The position numbers and the translations under genes were made by a program. The notes below the pieces were generated by a model that was not told the DNA's origin, did no database searches, and was given only the letters and a program-made list of their open reading frames with translations. Of a stretch of 64,000 nt of DNA, positions 1-7,884 are shown in pieces. Source of the DNA: Acidobacteriota bacterium (GTDB taxonomy: Bacteria; Acidobacteriota; Terriglobia; Acidiferrales; UBA7541); the NCBI GenBank assembly GCA_021788095.1, contig JAJYLB010000005.1, forward strand, positions 1 to 64,000. The letters are read 5' to 3'. How positions within the stretch are numbered: position 1 is the stretch's first letter; each line of letters opens with the position of its first letter.

Positions 1-1421
<1,421 letters not shown>

Positions 1422-1531
1422 ATAAAACTTGCCCAGCGCGTCGCTCGTCGCAACCGCTGAACAAGCCTCTGGCCCGTTCCACATACGCCCTACTCGAGCT
1501 TGTTGTGGCTATCTATGCCTTTCTTGCAATT

Positions 1532-1542
1532 GTCAAAGATCT
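1532..1542 (-). promoter_or_regulatory. boxA-like antitermination element upstream of 23S
   Basis: The minus strand reads GATCTTTGACA, close to the rRNA boxA consensus TGCTCTTTAACA that binds NusB/NusE. It lies about 110 nt before the 23S 5' end, as in many 16S-23S spacers. The embedded TTGACA could alternatively be a -35 box, but no good -10 follows (GATAGC or TAGATA are the best available). I favour boxA. Confidence 0.5.
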
Positions 1543-1571
1543 GCGACCCCGCGCCTGGCGAGGCTGACGAC

Positions 1572-1597
1572 AAAAAAACCCGGCGTCGAGCGCCGGG
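1572..1597 (-). terminator. Rho-independent terminator between leader promoter and 23S
   Basis: On the minus strand a perfect 7-bp GC stem (CCCGGCG/CGCCGGG, 5-nt loop, 1579-1597) is followed by seven Ts (1572-1578). A second hairpin (GTCCGCC/GGCGGAC, 1601-1623) lies just before it. It sits downstream of a strong promoter and upstream of the 23S gene. It either ends a short RNA or acts as an attenuator in the rRNA leader. Confidence 0.75.
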
Positions 1598-1717
1598 TGA
1601 GTCCGCCACCCTGGTGGGCGGACTGACGCGAGGCTCGATGGGTTTCTATCCTGTGTTCGTAGGAAACCTCAGCTTGGATTTCCTCGGATAGGATGCCCTT
1701 TCGCAGGGGCAAACCAG
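1572..1717 (-). ncRNA. Candidate short structured transcript or 23S leader RNA
   Basis: A transcript starting about 6 nt after the -10 box at 1723-1728 and ending at the T-run near 1572 would be about 145 nt. It contains GCCC/GGGC, a nested helix with CTATCC/GGATAG outside and GGAAA..CC/GGTTTCC inside, and two hairpins at the 3' end including the terminator. I do not recognise a known family: the conserved SRP RNA, tmRNA and RNase P motifs are absent. It may be an independent small RNA or the 23S leader. Confidence 0.4.
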
Positions 1718-1722
1718 AGCCA

Positions 1723-1750
1723 AGTATAGCAGTTTCCCCGAGCGAGTCAA
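1723..1750 (-). promoter_or_regulatory. Strong sigma70-type promoter reading toward 23S
   Basis: The minus strand carries TTGACT (1745-1750), a 16-bp spacer and TATACT (1723-1728), five of six matches in each box. It is one of the best promoters in the window and points at the candidate leader RNA and the 23S gene. Confidence 0.7.
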
Positions 1751-2039
1751 GCCTGCTGCGGCCTGCGCTTTCCGCCCGCTCGCTGTGGAAATTCGCGCCA
1801 CCTGTGCAAAACAATCGCGGCGCGGCCCAGCGCACGGGCTGTGGCAAGGGCTGAGTCGGCCCGGGGCCGCTGGCTAGAGCGGCGCCGGGCGTTCGCGGAA
1901 CCAGCGCTGCACTTGCAACCGGGGATGGCAGGTACACATCGCGCCATAGAGCCCCAACTCGGCAGTTCCGCCCGGGCCGAGTTCTAGTATTCTATACCCT
2001 AAGGGCTCAGGCTCTATTACTTGTCAGGGGGAGACAACT

Positions 2040-2240
2040 GTGAACGCACCAGCAGGAGTTGAGTTGAGGCCGATCTGCCAGGCTTGCGGCGTCAGGTTCA
2101 GGTTGCGCCTGAAGCCCTCGTTGGGCGCCGGGAATGCGCCGCTTTGCGACGTCCCATGCCCCCGCCCCGGGTGTGACGGGATCGTAAAACTTGTTGTGCC
2201 CTCAAAACCGGTCTGGGTCGGGCCGGGGATCGTTGACTAG
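2040..2240 (+). CDS. Small cysteine-rich (zinc-ribbon-like) protein
   Basis: A 66-residue reading frame starts at GTG, preceded by a GGGGGAGA ribosome-binding site. It has cysteines as C-x2-C (CQACG) near residue 17 and a second set (CDVPCPRPGC) near residues 40-49, spacing that suggests a small zinc ribbon. The family is not recognised. It stands alone, divergent from the 23S promoter. The RBS and the paired cysteines support it being real, but the short length keeps confidence moderate. Confidence 0.4.
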   Translation: MNAPAGVELRPICQACGVRFRLRLKPSLGAGNAPLCDVPCPRPGCDGIVKLVVPSKPVWVGPGIVD

Positions 2241-2870
2241 GTTCGGGGGAGCCGCGCCCCCGCCTGGGGGGAGACGAGGAAGGCGGTCAACGGCAAGGTA
2301 GACTCGAGGGGGATACTACATATCGCGCTTGTTTGCGAGCCTGTAAATGACCCTCGCCAAGGCCCGCCATCCCACCAGGAGCCACACGAAGGACAGGAAC
2401 CCTGCCGCGATCCTAACCGCCAGCCAGGGGCCTGGCCGAAGAGCCCAGTAGGCGGAGAGGGCGGACAGCGTGCTCGTTTGCATCTTCGCCTGTTGCAGTC
2501 CGATGCTTTCGATTGGGGCCTTCCGTCGGGATCCCGTCCGCGTGCGCGAGATCATCGAGCGCGCCAGCCGCGAAATCGAATCGCCCGGTGCCGGCTCCGA
2601 AATCCCGAGCGTTGTGTAGGTGCCCCACCCTCGCGCAGCTCGCAAGGGTGGGAGTTTTTAGGCGACGCCGCCCTCCCGAGCGGGACTGCTCGCCGCCGGT
2701 CCTGTTGGACGCACAGGGAACCTTTTCCGCGCGGGGAGCAACATATGTAGAGAGGCGGGGTTAAAACACGTAGGCGTGGTGTTTGCCGCCACGCGCTCGT
2801 CGGGTCCGGGGAGTTCGGCGCCTGCGTCTTTCAACCTGAGAGCGCTGGAATCCCGGCGAGGAGGAATGTC
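2241..2870. other. Mostly non-coding stretch, with a possible tiny membrane ORF
   Basis: No convincing gene is visible. On the minus strand a frame ending at 2316 could encode about 56 residues starting MQTSTLSAL, with one hydrophobic helix and a basic tail (ANKRDM), but it has no clear ribosome-binding site. A terminator-like hairpin lies at 2624-2660. The last 30 nt hold the GAGGA ribosome-binding site of the DUF2844 gene. Confidence 0.4.
2624..2660 (+). terminator. Hairpin with T-tract (terminator or dispersed repeat)
   Basis: CCCACCCT (2624-2631) pairs with AGGGTGGG (2645-2652) across a loop that can pair further (CGCG/CGC), followed by AGTTTTTA. It may end transcription rightward before the DUF2844 gene. 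Similar GGGTGGGGC hairpins occur near 4745-4775, so it may belong to a repeat family. Confidence 0.45.
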
Positions 2871-3332
2871 GTGAAGCGCGCTCTGCTCCTGGTTTCCGCG
2901 CTGTGGGTGATGCTTGCCGTTCCGCTTTCCGCCGCGGCTTCCCTGGGCGGCGACCGGAACTCGGTCGAAGCCGACCGCGTGTTTCTGAAGGCGACGCTCG
3001 AGCAAACGGCGAAAAGCAACTACTCCGTCGAGCGTATCCAGGTTCCCAATGGAGTCGTGGTCCGCGAGTATGTTTCTCCGGCGGGAAATGTTTTCGCCGT
3101 GGCTTGGCAAGGGCCCACCCGGCCCGATCTTCGCGAGATTTTGGGCGCCTATTTCCCGGTTTTTCTCAAAGCCGTTCCCCCGAAGATGAACTTCCGGCTG
3201 CTGCGCGGGCCGGTGCGCATTCAGGCGAATGGGCTGGTGGTGGAGATGGCCGGACACACGCGGTGGCTCATCGGCCGCGCCTACCTCATCCCGATGCTGC
3301 CCGCGGGCGTTAGCGCGAGGGAAATCCAATGA
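2871..3332 (+). CDS. Exported DUF2844-family protein, copy 1
   Basis: A 153-residue protein with an N-terminal signal peptide (MKRALLLVSALWVMLAVPLSAAA) and a mature start at SLGG. The mature part matches DUF2844, a family of unknown function: LGG..NSVEADR near the start, then PNGVVVREYVS, W.GPTRPDLRE and GRAYL..MLPAGV. The GTG start at 2871 has a GAGGA site 6 nt upstream. Its stop overlaps the DUF3443 gene by ATGA, so the two are translationally coupled. It should act in the periplasm or outside the cell. The second copy at 5031 is roughly three-quarters identical by eye. Confidence 0.9.
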   Translation: MKRALLLVSALWVMLAVPLSAAASLGGDRNSVEADRVFLKATLEQTAKSNYSVERIQVPNGVVVREYVSPAGNVFAVAWQGPTRPDLREILGAYFPVFLKAVPPKMNFRLLRGPVRIQANGLVVEMAGHTRWLIGRAYLIPMLPAGVSAREIQ

Positions 3333-4597
3333 CCGGGGCGAGGCAAGCGCTCGCTTTCGCGGCGGTTGCGGTTGCCCTTTCGCTCGCCGGCTGCGGCGGG
3401 CAAGACTCCCGCTCGATCATCGGGCCTCCGCCTTCTTCCACGGCAAACGTGCAGGCCATCCAGGTGAACACCGGCCCCACCGCACAGGCGGGCGACTATC
3501 CGTACACCAACGGAGCGTTCACCAGCGTCACCCTGTGCGTGCCCGGCACCACCACTTGCCAGACGATCGGCGGGATTCTCGTCGATACGGGTTCGGAGGG
3601 CTTGCGCGTGCTCAACTCGGCGTTGACGCTCTCCCTACCCCAGCAAACCCAGGGTGGCAATCCCGTGGGTGAGTGCTTCCCCTTCGTTGGCGCCGTGACT
3701 TGGGGCCCGGTCGAGTCAGCCGACGTCGAGATGGCTGGCGAAAAAGCCAGCGGCGTTCCCATCCAAGTGATCGGAGGTTCGGGGTCTTTTTCCGCCGTGC
3801 CCTCGCCTTCCTGCACGGACATGGGCGCGCCCGAACAGGATTTGTACGATTTGGGCGCGAACGGCATTTTGGGAGTCGGGCCCTTCGCGCAGGATTGCGG
3901 CTCGGGGTGCATGACGAATGGTTCGAGCAATCTCGGGTGGTATTACGCCTGCCCGTCCTCCGGCTGCCAGCAAACTACCGAGAACCTTGCGAATCAGGTG
4001 GTGAACCCGGTGGCGGATTTCTCCACCGACAACAACGGCGTGGTGATCGTGTTGCCCGCGATCACCTCCTCTCCTCCGGTCGCCACCACGGTGAACGGCT
4101 CCCTGATCTTCGGTATCGGAACGCAGTCCAACAACAAGCTGGGCAGCGCCACCGTCTTCCAAGCCGATCCGAACACGGGGAACATCTCGACCGTATTCAA
4201 TAACGTCACGTACAACGGCGTGAGCTTCCTCGATAGCGGCTCGGGCGCCAACTTCTTCGCGGATCCGACGACGGCGAATATTCCGGCCTGCTCCAACAGC
4301 AACACCAGCGGATTGTATTGCCCGTCAAACGACCAAGGCTTTTCCGCGACGAATTTTGGCGTTAGCGGCACTTCCGGCACCTTCACGTTTACCGTCGAGA
4401 ACGCCGACAACCTGTTTAGCCAGTATTCCACCTCGGCCGCTTTTGGCGATCTTGGTGGTCCGTCCACGACGACGGCCGGCCCCAGCAACTACGACTATTT
4501 CGATTGGGGCCTGCCGTTCTTCTACGGCCGCACGGTCTTTACGGCCATCGAAGGGATTGGCACGCCCGCCGGTCCCGGCCCCTATTACGCCTACTGA
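3329..4597 (+). CDS. DUF3443-family lipoprotein with pepsin-like motifs, copy 1
   Basis: A 422-residue protein with a lipoprotein signal; the lipobox LAGC puts the lipidated Cys at residue 22. The body matches DUF3443 (function undescribed as far as I know). It has ILVDTGS around Asp86, ANGILGVG at 178-184, GSLIFG at 257-262, FLDSGS around Asp302 and WGLPFFYGR near the C-terminus. Their order and spacing resemble a two-lobed pepsin-type aspartic peptidase (DTG, DGILGL, a second DTG, LGD.F). This is an inference from motifs; the second site reads DSG rather than DTG. It overlaps the DUF2844 gene by 4 nt, so the products probably act together at the envelope. Confidence 0.9.
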   Translation: MTGARQALAFAAVAVALSLAGCGGQDSRSIIGPPPSSTANVQAIQVNTGPTAQAGDYPYTNGAFTSVTLCVPGTTTCQTIGGILVDTGSEGLRVLNSALTLSLPQQTQGGNPVGECFPFVGAVTWGPVESADVEMAGEKASGVPIQVIGGSGSFSAVPSPSCTDMGAPEQDLYDLGANGILGVGPFAQDCGSGCMTNGSSNLGWYYACPSSGCQQTTENLANQVVNPVADFSTDNNGVVIVLPAITSSPPVATTVNGSLIFGIGTQSNNKLGSATVFQADPNTGNISTVFNNVTYNGVSFLDSGSGANFFADPTTANIPACSNSNTSGLYCPSNDQGFSATNFGVSGTSGTFTFTVENADNLFSQYSTSAAFGDLGGPSTTTAGPSNYDYFDWGLPFFYGRTVFTAIEGIGTPAGPGPYYAY

Positions 4598-4598
4598 T

Positions 4599-4755
4599 CA
4601 TCGCCGACGAGCCGCCAGTGGCCCGGGCATTTCTGCCCGCGCGCTCGCCTCACGGACGCCACTGGCAAATGTGCCCGTACTGCGGTCGCCCTGCTCGCGC
4701 GCTTCGATGTGCGCGCCGAGGTTGCCCCCGGTGGCACCGGCGCGGGTGCCCCACC
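4599..4755 (-). pseudogene. Decayed copy of the HTH_34-type regulator
   Basis: On the minus strand this frame-shifted fragment encodes GATGGNLGAHIEAREQ in one frame and ends VGDDQ in another. The intact regulator at 6757-7053 has GATDGNLGAHIATLEQ and ends VGEDQ. The DNA after the first DUF3443 stop (TGATCATCGCCGACGA) also mirrors that after the second (TGATCCTCGCCGACGA). This shows that the duplicated unit included at least the 3' half of the regulator, which then decayed in this copy. Confidence 0.75.
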
Positions 4756-5030
4756 CGTAACTCCTACGGGTGGGGCCGGCTGAGCCACTTCTCCCGAGGA
4801 ATACCCGGGCGCAGCCGAACGCCCAGGGTGCCGCAACTTTCACAACCTCTCGCGGGGGTAGGCCCGCGCAGGCACGGGTTGCGAATGGCTGCGGCCCCAT
4901 TCCCGGCGACGCTCGTCAGTCTTCCCGATGCTCTCAGGGCCCTGTGTACCAGTTAGGCAATAGACACTATTTACTTCAGAGTTACCTACCCGCCTGCCGT
5001 TATCCTCTCGTTGAATCGACTGGAGTTGCC
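4756..5030. other. Intergenic region before the second DUF2844 gene
   Basis: No gene is visible. It holds a CCCCACCCGT/ACGGGTGGGG hairpin near 4748-4776, GC-rich sequence, and an AT-richer stretch at about 4950-5000 that probably carries the promoter of the second pair. An open frame runs into the DUF2844 gene from upstream, but homology and the signal peptide begin at 5031. Confidence 0.4.
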
Positions 5031-5489
5031 ATGATTCGAAGGGTTCTGACCTGGGCGCTAGGGACGATGCTCGCCCTGCCGCTTCCCGCGGCCGCTTCCC
5101 TGGGCGGCAACCTGAACTCGGTCGAAGCCGACCGCGCTTTTCTTCGCGGAACCCTCGAGCGCACGGCGGCGACCGGCTATTCCGTCCGGCAGATCAGGAT
5201 GCCGAACGGGGTGGTCGTGCGCGAGTACGTTTCCCTTGCCGGGAATGTGTTCGCGGTGTCTTGGCAAGGCCCCACGAGGCCCGATCTTCGCGAGCTTCTG
5301 GGACCCTATTTCGAGACCTACATCCAATCCATTCCCCCGAAGATGAAGTTCCGGCTGGTCCGAGGGCCGGTGCGCATCGAGGCGAATGGGCTGGTGGTGG
5401 AAATGGCCGGCCACGCCCGGTGGCTGATCGGGCGCGCCTACCTCACCACGATGCTGCCCGCAGGTGTTAGCGCGAGGGAAATCCAATGA
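5031..5489 (+). CDS. Exported DUF2844-family protein, copy 2
   Basis: A 152-residue paralogue of the gene at 2871. ATG at 5031 is chosen because it gives a proper signal peptide (MIRRVLTWALGTMLALPLPAAA) and aligns with copy 1. The mature part keeps SLGG, NSVEADR, MPNGVVVREYVS, W.GPTRPDLRE and the nearly unchanged C-terminus (GRAYL..MLPAGVSAREIQ). It overlaps the next gene by ATGA exactly as in copy 1. Sequence differs most in the signal peptide and around residues 40-55 and 95-105. The function is unknown; coupling suggests a partner, chaperone or inhibitor of the DUF3443 protein. Confidence 0.9.
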   Translation: MIRRVLTWALGTMLALPLPAAASLGGNLNSVEADRAFLRGTLERTAATGYSVRQIRMPNGVVVREYVSLAGNVFAVSWQGPTRPDLRELLGPYFETYIQSIPPKMKFRLVRGPVRIEANGLVVEMAGHARWLIGRAYLTTMLPAGVSAREIQ

Positions 5490-6763
5490 CGGGGGTCAGG
5501 CAGGCACTCGCTTTCGCGGCGGTGGCGGCCGCCCTCTCGCTCGCCGGCTGCGGCGGTGGCAGATCCACTTCGATCGTAGGACCTCCGCCTGCTGTGACTT
5601 CCCCAGCGAGCATGCAGGGGAACGTGCAGCCCATTCAAGTCAATACCGGCCCCACCGCGCAGGCGGGCGACTATGCGTACACCAACGGCGCGTTCACCAG
5701 CATTACCCTGTGCGCGCCGGGCACCGGCACTTGCCAGACGATCGGCGGCATTCTCGTCGATACGGGCTCGGTAGGACTCCGCGTGCTCTCGTCCACCTTG
5801 ACGATCTCCCTGCCCCAGCAGACGCAGGGTGGTAATGCAGTGGGCGAGTGCTATCCCTTTCCTGGCGCCGTCACGTGGGGTTCGGTGGAGACGGCCGATG
5901 TCGAGATGGCGGGAGAGAAAGCCGGCAGCGTGCCCATCGAAGTGATTGGAGGCACGGGATCCTTCTCCGCGGCGCCCCCTCCCTCCTGCACGGCTATGGG
6001 CACGCCGGAGCAGAACTTGTCCGAATTGCACGCGAACGGAATCTTGGGAATAGGATCGTTCGCGCAGGATTGCGGCCTGGGCTGCGCGGCGAGCGGGGCG
6101 AGCAACGTTGGTTATTACTATTCCTGCTCGTCGTCGGGCTGCCAGGCGACTCCCGAGGACCCCGCCGACCAGGTGGCGAACCCCGTGGCGGACTTCTCCA
6201 CCGACAATAACGGCGTAGCGATCGAACTGCCCGCGATCACCTCCTCTCCTCCCGTCGCCAGCGCGGTGAACGGTTCCCTGATCTTCGGGATTGGCACCGA
6301 GTCCAACAACCAACTGACCGGCGTCACCGTCTACGAAGCCGACCCCAACACGGCCAACATTTCCACCGTTTTCAAGGGCGTCTCCTACACCGGGGTCGCC
6401 TTTCTCGACAGCGGTTCGAGCGCGAATTTCATCGCCGATCCAACGACGACGAATATGCCGATCTGCAGCCGCTACATGGTCTACTGCCCGTCGGCGGCGG
6501 TGAATTTTTCGGCAACCAACGTCGGTGCTACGGGGACCTCCGGCAGCTTCACGTTTACCGTGGATAACGCTGATAACCTGCTTACCCAGGATGCGGGCAA
6601 TGCCGCCTTTGGCGATCTGGCGGGCCCGTCCACGACGACGGCCGGCCCCAGCAAGTACGACTTCTTCGATTGGGGCCTGCCGTTCTTCTACGGCCGCACG
6701 GTCTTTACCGCCATCGAAGGCCGGAGCACGCCCGCCGGCCCCGGCCCCTATTACGCCTACTGA
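5486..6763 (+). CDS. DUF3443-family lipoprotein with pepsin-like motifs, copy 2
   Basis: A 425-residue paralogue of the gene at 3329, with lipobox LAGC (Cys22). It retains the same putative catalytic pair: VDTGS at Asp92 and LDSGS at Asp308, plus ANGILGIG (183-190), GSLIFG and WGLPFFYGR. Six cysteines in the middle (for example CGLGC) may form disulfides. The linker after the lipobox is six residues longer than in copy 1. Both copies keep the motifs, so both are probably functional. Its 3' end overlaps the convergent regulator gene by 7 nt. Confidence 0.9.
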   Translation: MTGVRQALAFAAVAAALSLAGCGGGRSTSIVGPPPAVTSPASMQGNVQPIQVNTGPTAQAGDYAYTNGAFTSITLCAPGTGTCQTIGGILVDTGSVGLRVLSSTLTISLPQQTQGGNAVGECYPFPGAVTWGSVETADVEMAGEKAGSVPIEVIGGTGSFSAAPPPSCTAMGTPEQNLSELHANGILGIGSFAQDCGLGCAASGASNVGYYYSCSSSGCQATPEDPADQVANPVADFSTDNNGVAIELPAITSSPPVASAVNGSLIFGIGTESNNQLTGVTVYEADPNTANISTVFKGVSYTGVAFLDSGSSANFIADPTTTNMPICSRYMVYCPSAAVNFSATNVGATGTSGSFTFTVDNADNLLTQDAGNAAFGDLAGPSTTTAGPSKYDFFDWGLPFFYGRTVFTAIEGRSTPAGPGPYYAY

Positions 6764-7053
6764 TCCTCGCCGACGATCTCGCGCAGGAAGGCGAGGTAGC
6801 TCTCGAAGGCGCGCCGCCCGGCTTTGGTGAGCCGCACGCGGGTGCGCGGCTTTTTGCGCACGAACTCCTTTTCAACCTCGATATACGCCGCCTGCTCGAG
6901 CGTGGCGATATGGGCGCCGAGATTGCCGTCGGTAGCGCCGACGATCGCGCGGAGCCGCGTGAATTCCAGATACTCCCGCGGCGGCGGCGCCCGCAGCGCT
7001 GCCATGATTTTCAGCCGGATGGGTTGGTGGATGGCGGGGTCGGGCTGGTCCAT
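6757..7053 (-). CDS. Winged-helix transcriptional regulator (HTH_34 type)
   Basis: A 98-residue protein that is almost entirely one winged helix: IHQPIRLKIMAAL as helix 1, the recognition region TDGNLGAHIATLE, a basic wing (KKPRTRVRLT) and GRRAFESYLAFL at the end. This matches the PF13601-like regulators commonly encoded with a small membrane protein. It lies 3 nt downstream of the membrane-protein gene at 7057, so the two form an operon. A 12-bp palindrome in the operon promoter (7635-7646) is a plausible autoregulatory site. A broken copy lies at 4599-4755. Confidence 0.85.
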   Translation of the reverse strand: MDQPDPAIHQPIRLKIMAALRAPPPREYLEFTRLRAIVGATDGNLGAHIATLEQAAYIEVEKEFVRKKPRTRVRLTKAGRRAFESYLAFLREIVGEDQ

Positions 7054-7056
7054 GGC

Positions 7057-7614
7057 TCAAACTCCCCGCATCCAGAATCCGCCGAGAATCAGCGCACCGC
7101 CGCCCACCGCGGCCATCCACAACACGAAATGCGCCGGCGACAGCCAGAAATAGCCGCCCAGGGTGAGCGCTCCCACCCCGATACCCACCAGGGCGATTCG
7201 CACACCACTCGTAAGGATCCCGACAAGTATGTAGAGGAAGGCTATCAGGAGCGGGACCACGGCGGCGGCTTGCTCGCCGGACTGCGGACGCAGGACCGTG
7301 AACAGCGCCGTGATGAAGAGAAACGCGACGACGAACATCGCCCCGAACCGCCAGTTGGCGCTCGCTGACTTGCCCCCGGCTCCGCGGCGGCCTATCCCCC
7401 AGCTTCCGAGAAAGCCGATCGGTACCAAAATCCACCAAACGATGCCCGCCTCCTTGGGCCAGGCGTAGGTTGCCCCGTAGCCGAGGATCCAGATGACTCC
7501 CCACAGGAACAGGTGCGGGGAAGCCTTGCGGTCGTGATAAGCGGTGGCGCTGCGGTGGCGTGCGCGCTGAATCTCCTCTAAGGCGTCGGCGGCTTCTTGG
7601 GGGGGAAGGGTCAT
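7057..7614 (-). CDS. Integral membrane protein co-transcribed with the regulator
   Basis: A 185-residue protein. The first 40 residues are polar and helical (EEIQRARHRSATAYHDRK), followed by five or six hydrophobic segments: WGVIWILGYG, IVWWILVPIGFLG, FGAMFVVAFLFITALF, VPLLIAFLYILVGIL, LVGIGVGALTL and WMAAVGGGALILGG. No catalytic motif is recognised. It is the first gene of a two-gene operon with the winged-helix regulator. A ribosome-binding site (AGGAGG) precedes the ATG. It might be a sensor or anchor for the regulator; the function is unknown. Confidence 0.8.
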   Translation of the reverse strand: MTLPPQEAADALEEIQRARHRSATAYHDRKASPHLFLWGVIWILGYGATYAWPKEAGIVWWILVPIGFLGSWGIGRRGAGGKSASANWRFGAMFVVAFLFITALFTVLRPQSGEQAAAVVPLLIAFLYILVGILTSGVRIALVGIGVGALTLGGYFWLSPAHFVLWMAAVGGGALILGGFWMRGV

Positions 7615-7634
7615 GGCGTTCGGCCTCCTAATAC

Positions 7635-7646
7635 TAGAGTACTCTA
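7635..7646. promoter_or_regulatory. Palindromic operator candidate
   Basis: TAGAGTACTCTA is a perfect 12-bp palindrome that contains the -10 hexamer of the promoter for the membrane protein/regulator operon. Its position would let a dimeric winged-helix protein block RNA polymerase. The same palindrome was not seen upstream of the DUF2844 genes. Confidence 0.45.
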
Positions 7647-7669
7647 TTGTACAGAGAACTCCACGTCAA
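7641..7669 (-). promoter_or_regulatory. Promoter of the membrane protein/regulator operon
   Basis: The minus strand has TTGACG (7664-7669), a 17-bp spacer and TAGAGT (7641-7646), about 25 nt upstream of the start codon at 7614. An alternative TACAAT lies at 7647-7652, but with a 12-nt gap from the -35. Confidence 0.6.
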
Positions 7670-7689
7670 GCGATTTTTTTACGCGCCGC

Positions 7690-7815
7690 CGCGAGCCGCC
7701 CGTGGCGCGGGCATTCCTGCTCGCGCGCTTCTGGTAGCACAGCCATTCCTGGCTGTGCGCTTTTCTTTCCCGCGCCGCTCCCAAAACCGCACGGGCAGGA
7801 ATGCCTGTGCTACAC
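7690..7815. repeat. Dispersed hairpin repeats (GTAGCACAG..CTGTGC type)
   Basis: Three related units lie in a row: GGCGCGGGCATTCCTGCTCG near 7703, GTAGCACAGCCATTCCTGGC near 7734, and GGGCAGGAATGCCTGTGCTAC near 7793 in reverse orientation. Each can form a hairpin around ATTCCTG, and the outer two pair with each other. Variants occur at about 4610-4640 and 34020-34122. Confidence 0.6.
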
Positions 7816-7884
7816 AATCGTAAAAGCGTGCTTTTCTGACAAACCTCCTAGGCAAACGGCGCGGGGAGTGATACAAACGCGGCG

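Noticed and set aside
1532-1560. TTGACA upstream of 23S as a promoter -35 box
   Set aside because: No acceptable -10 at 16-18 bp; the context GATCTTTGACA fits boxA better, although a weak promoter cannot be excluded.
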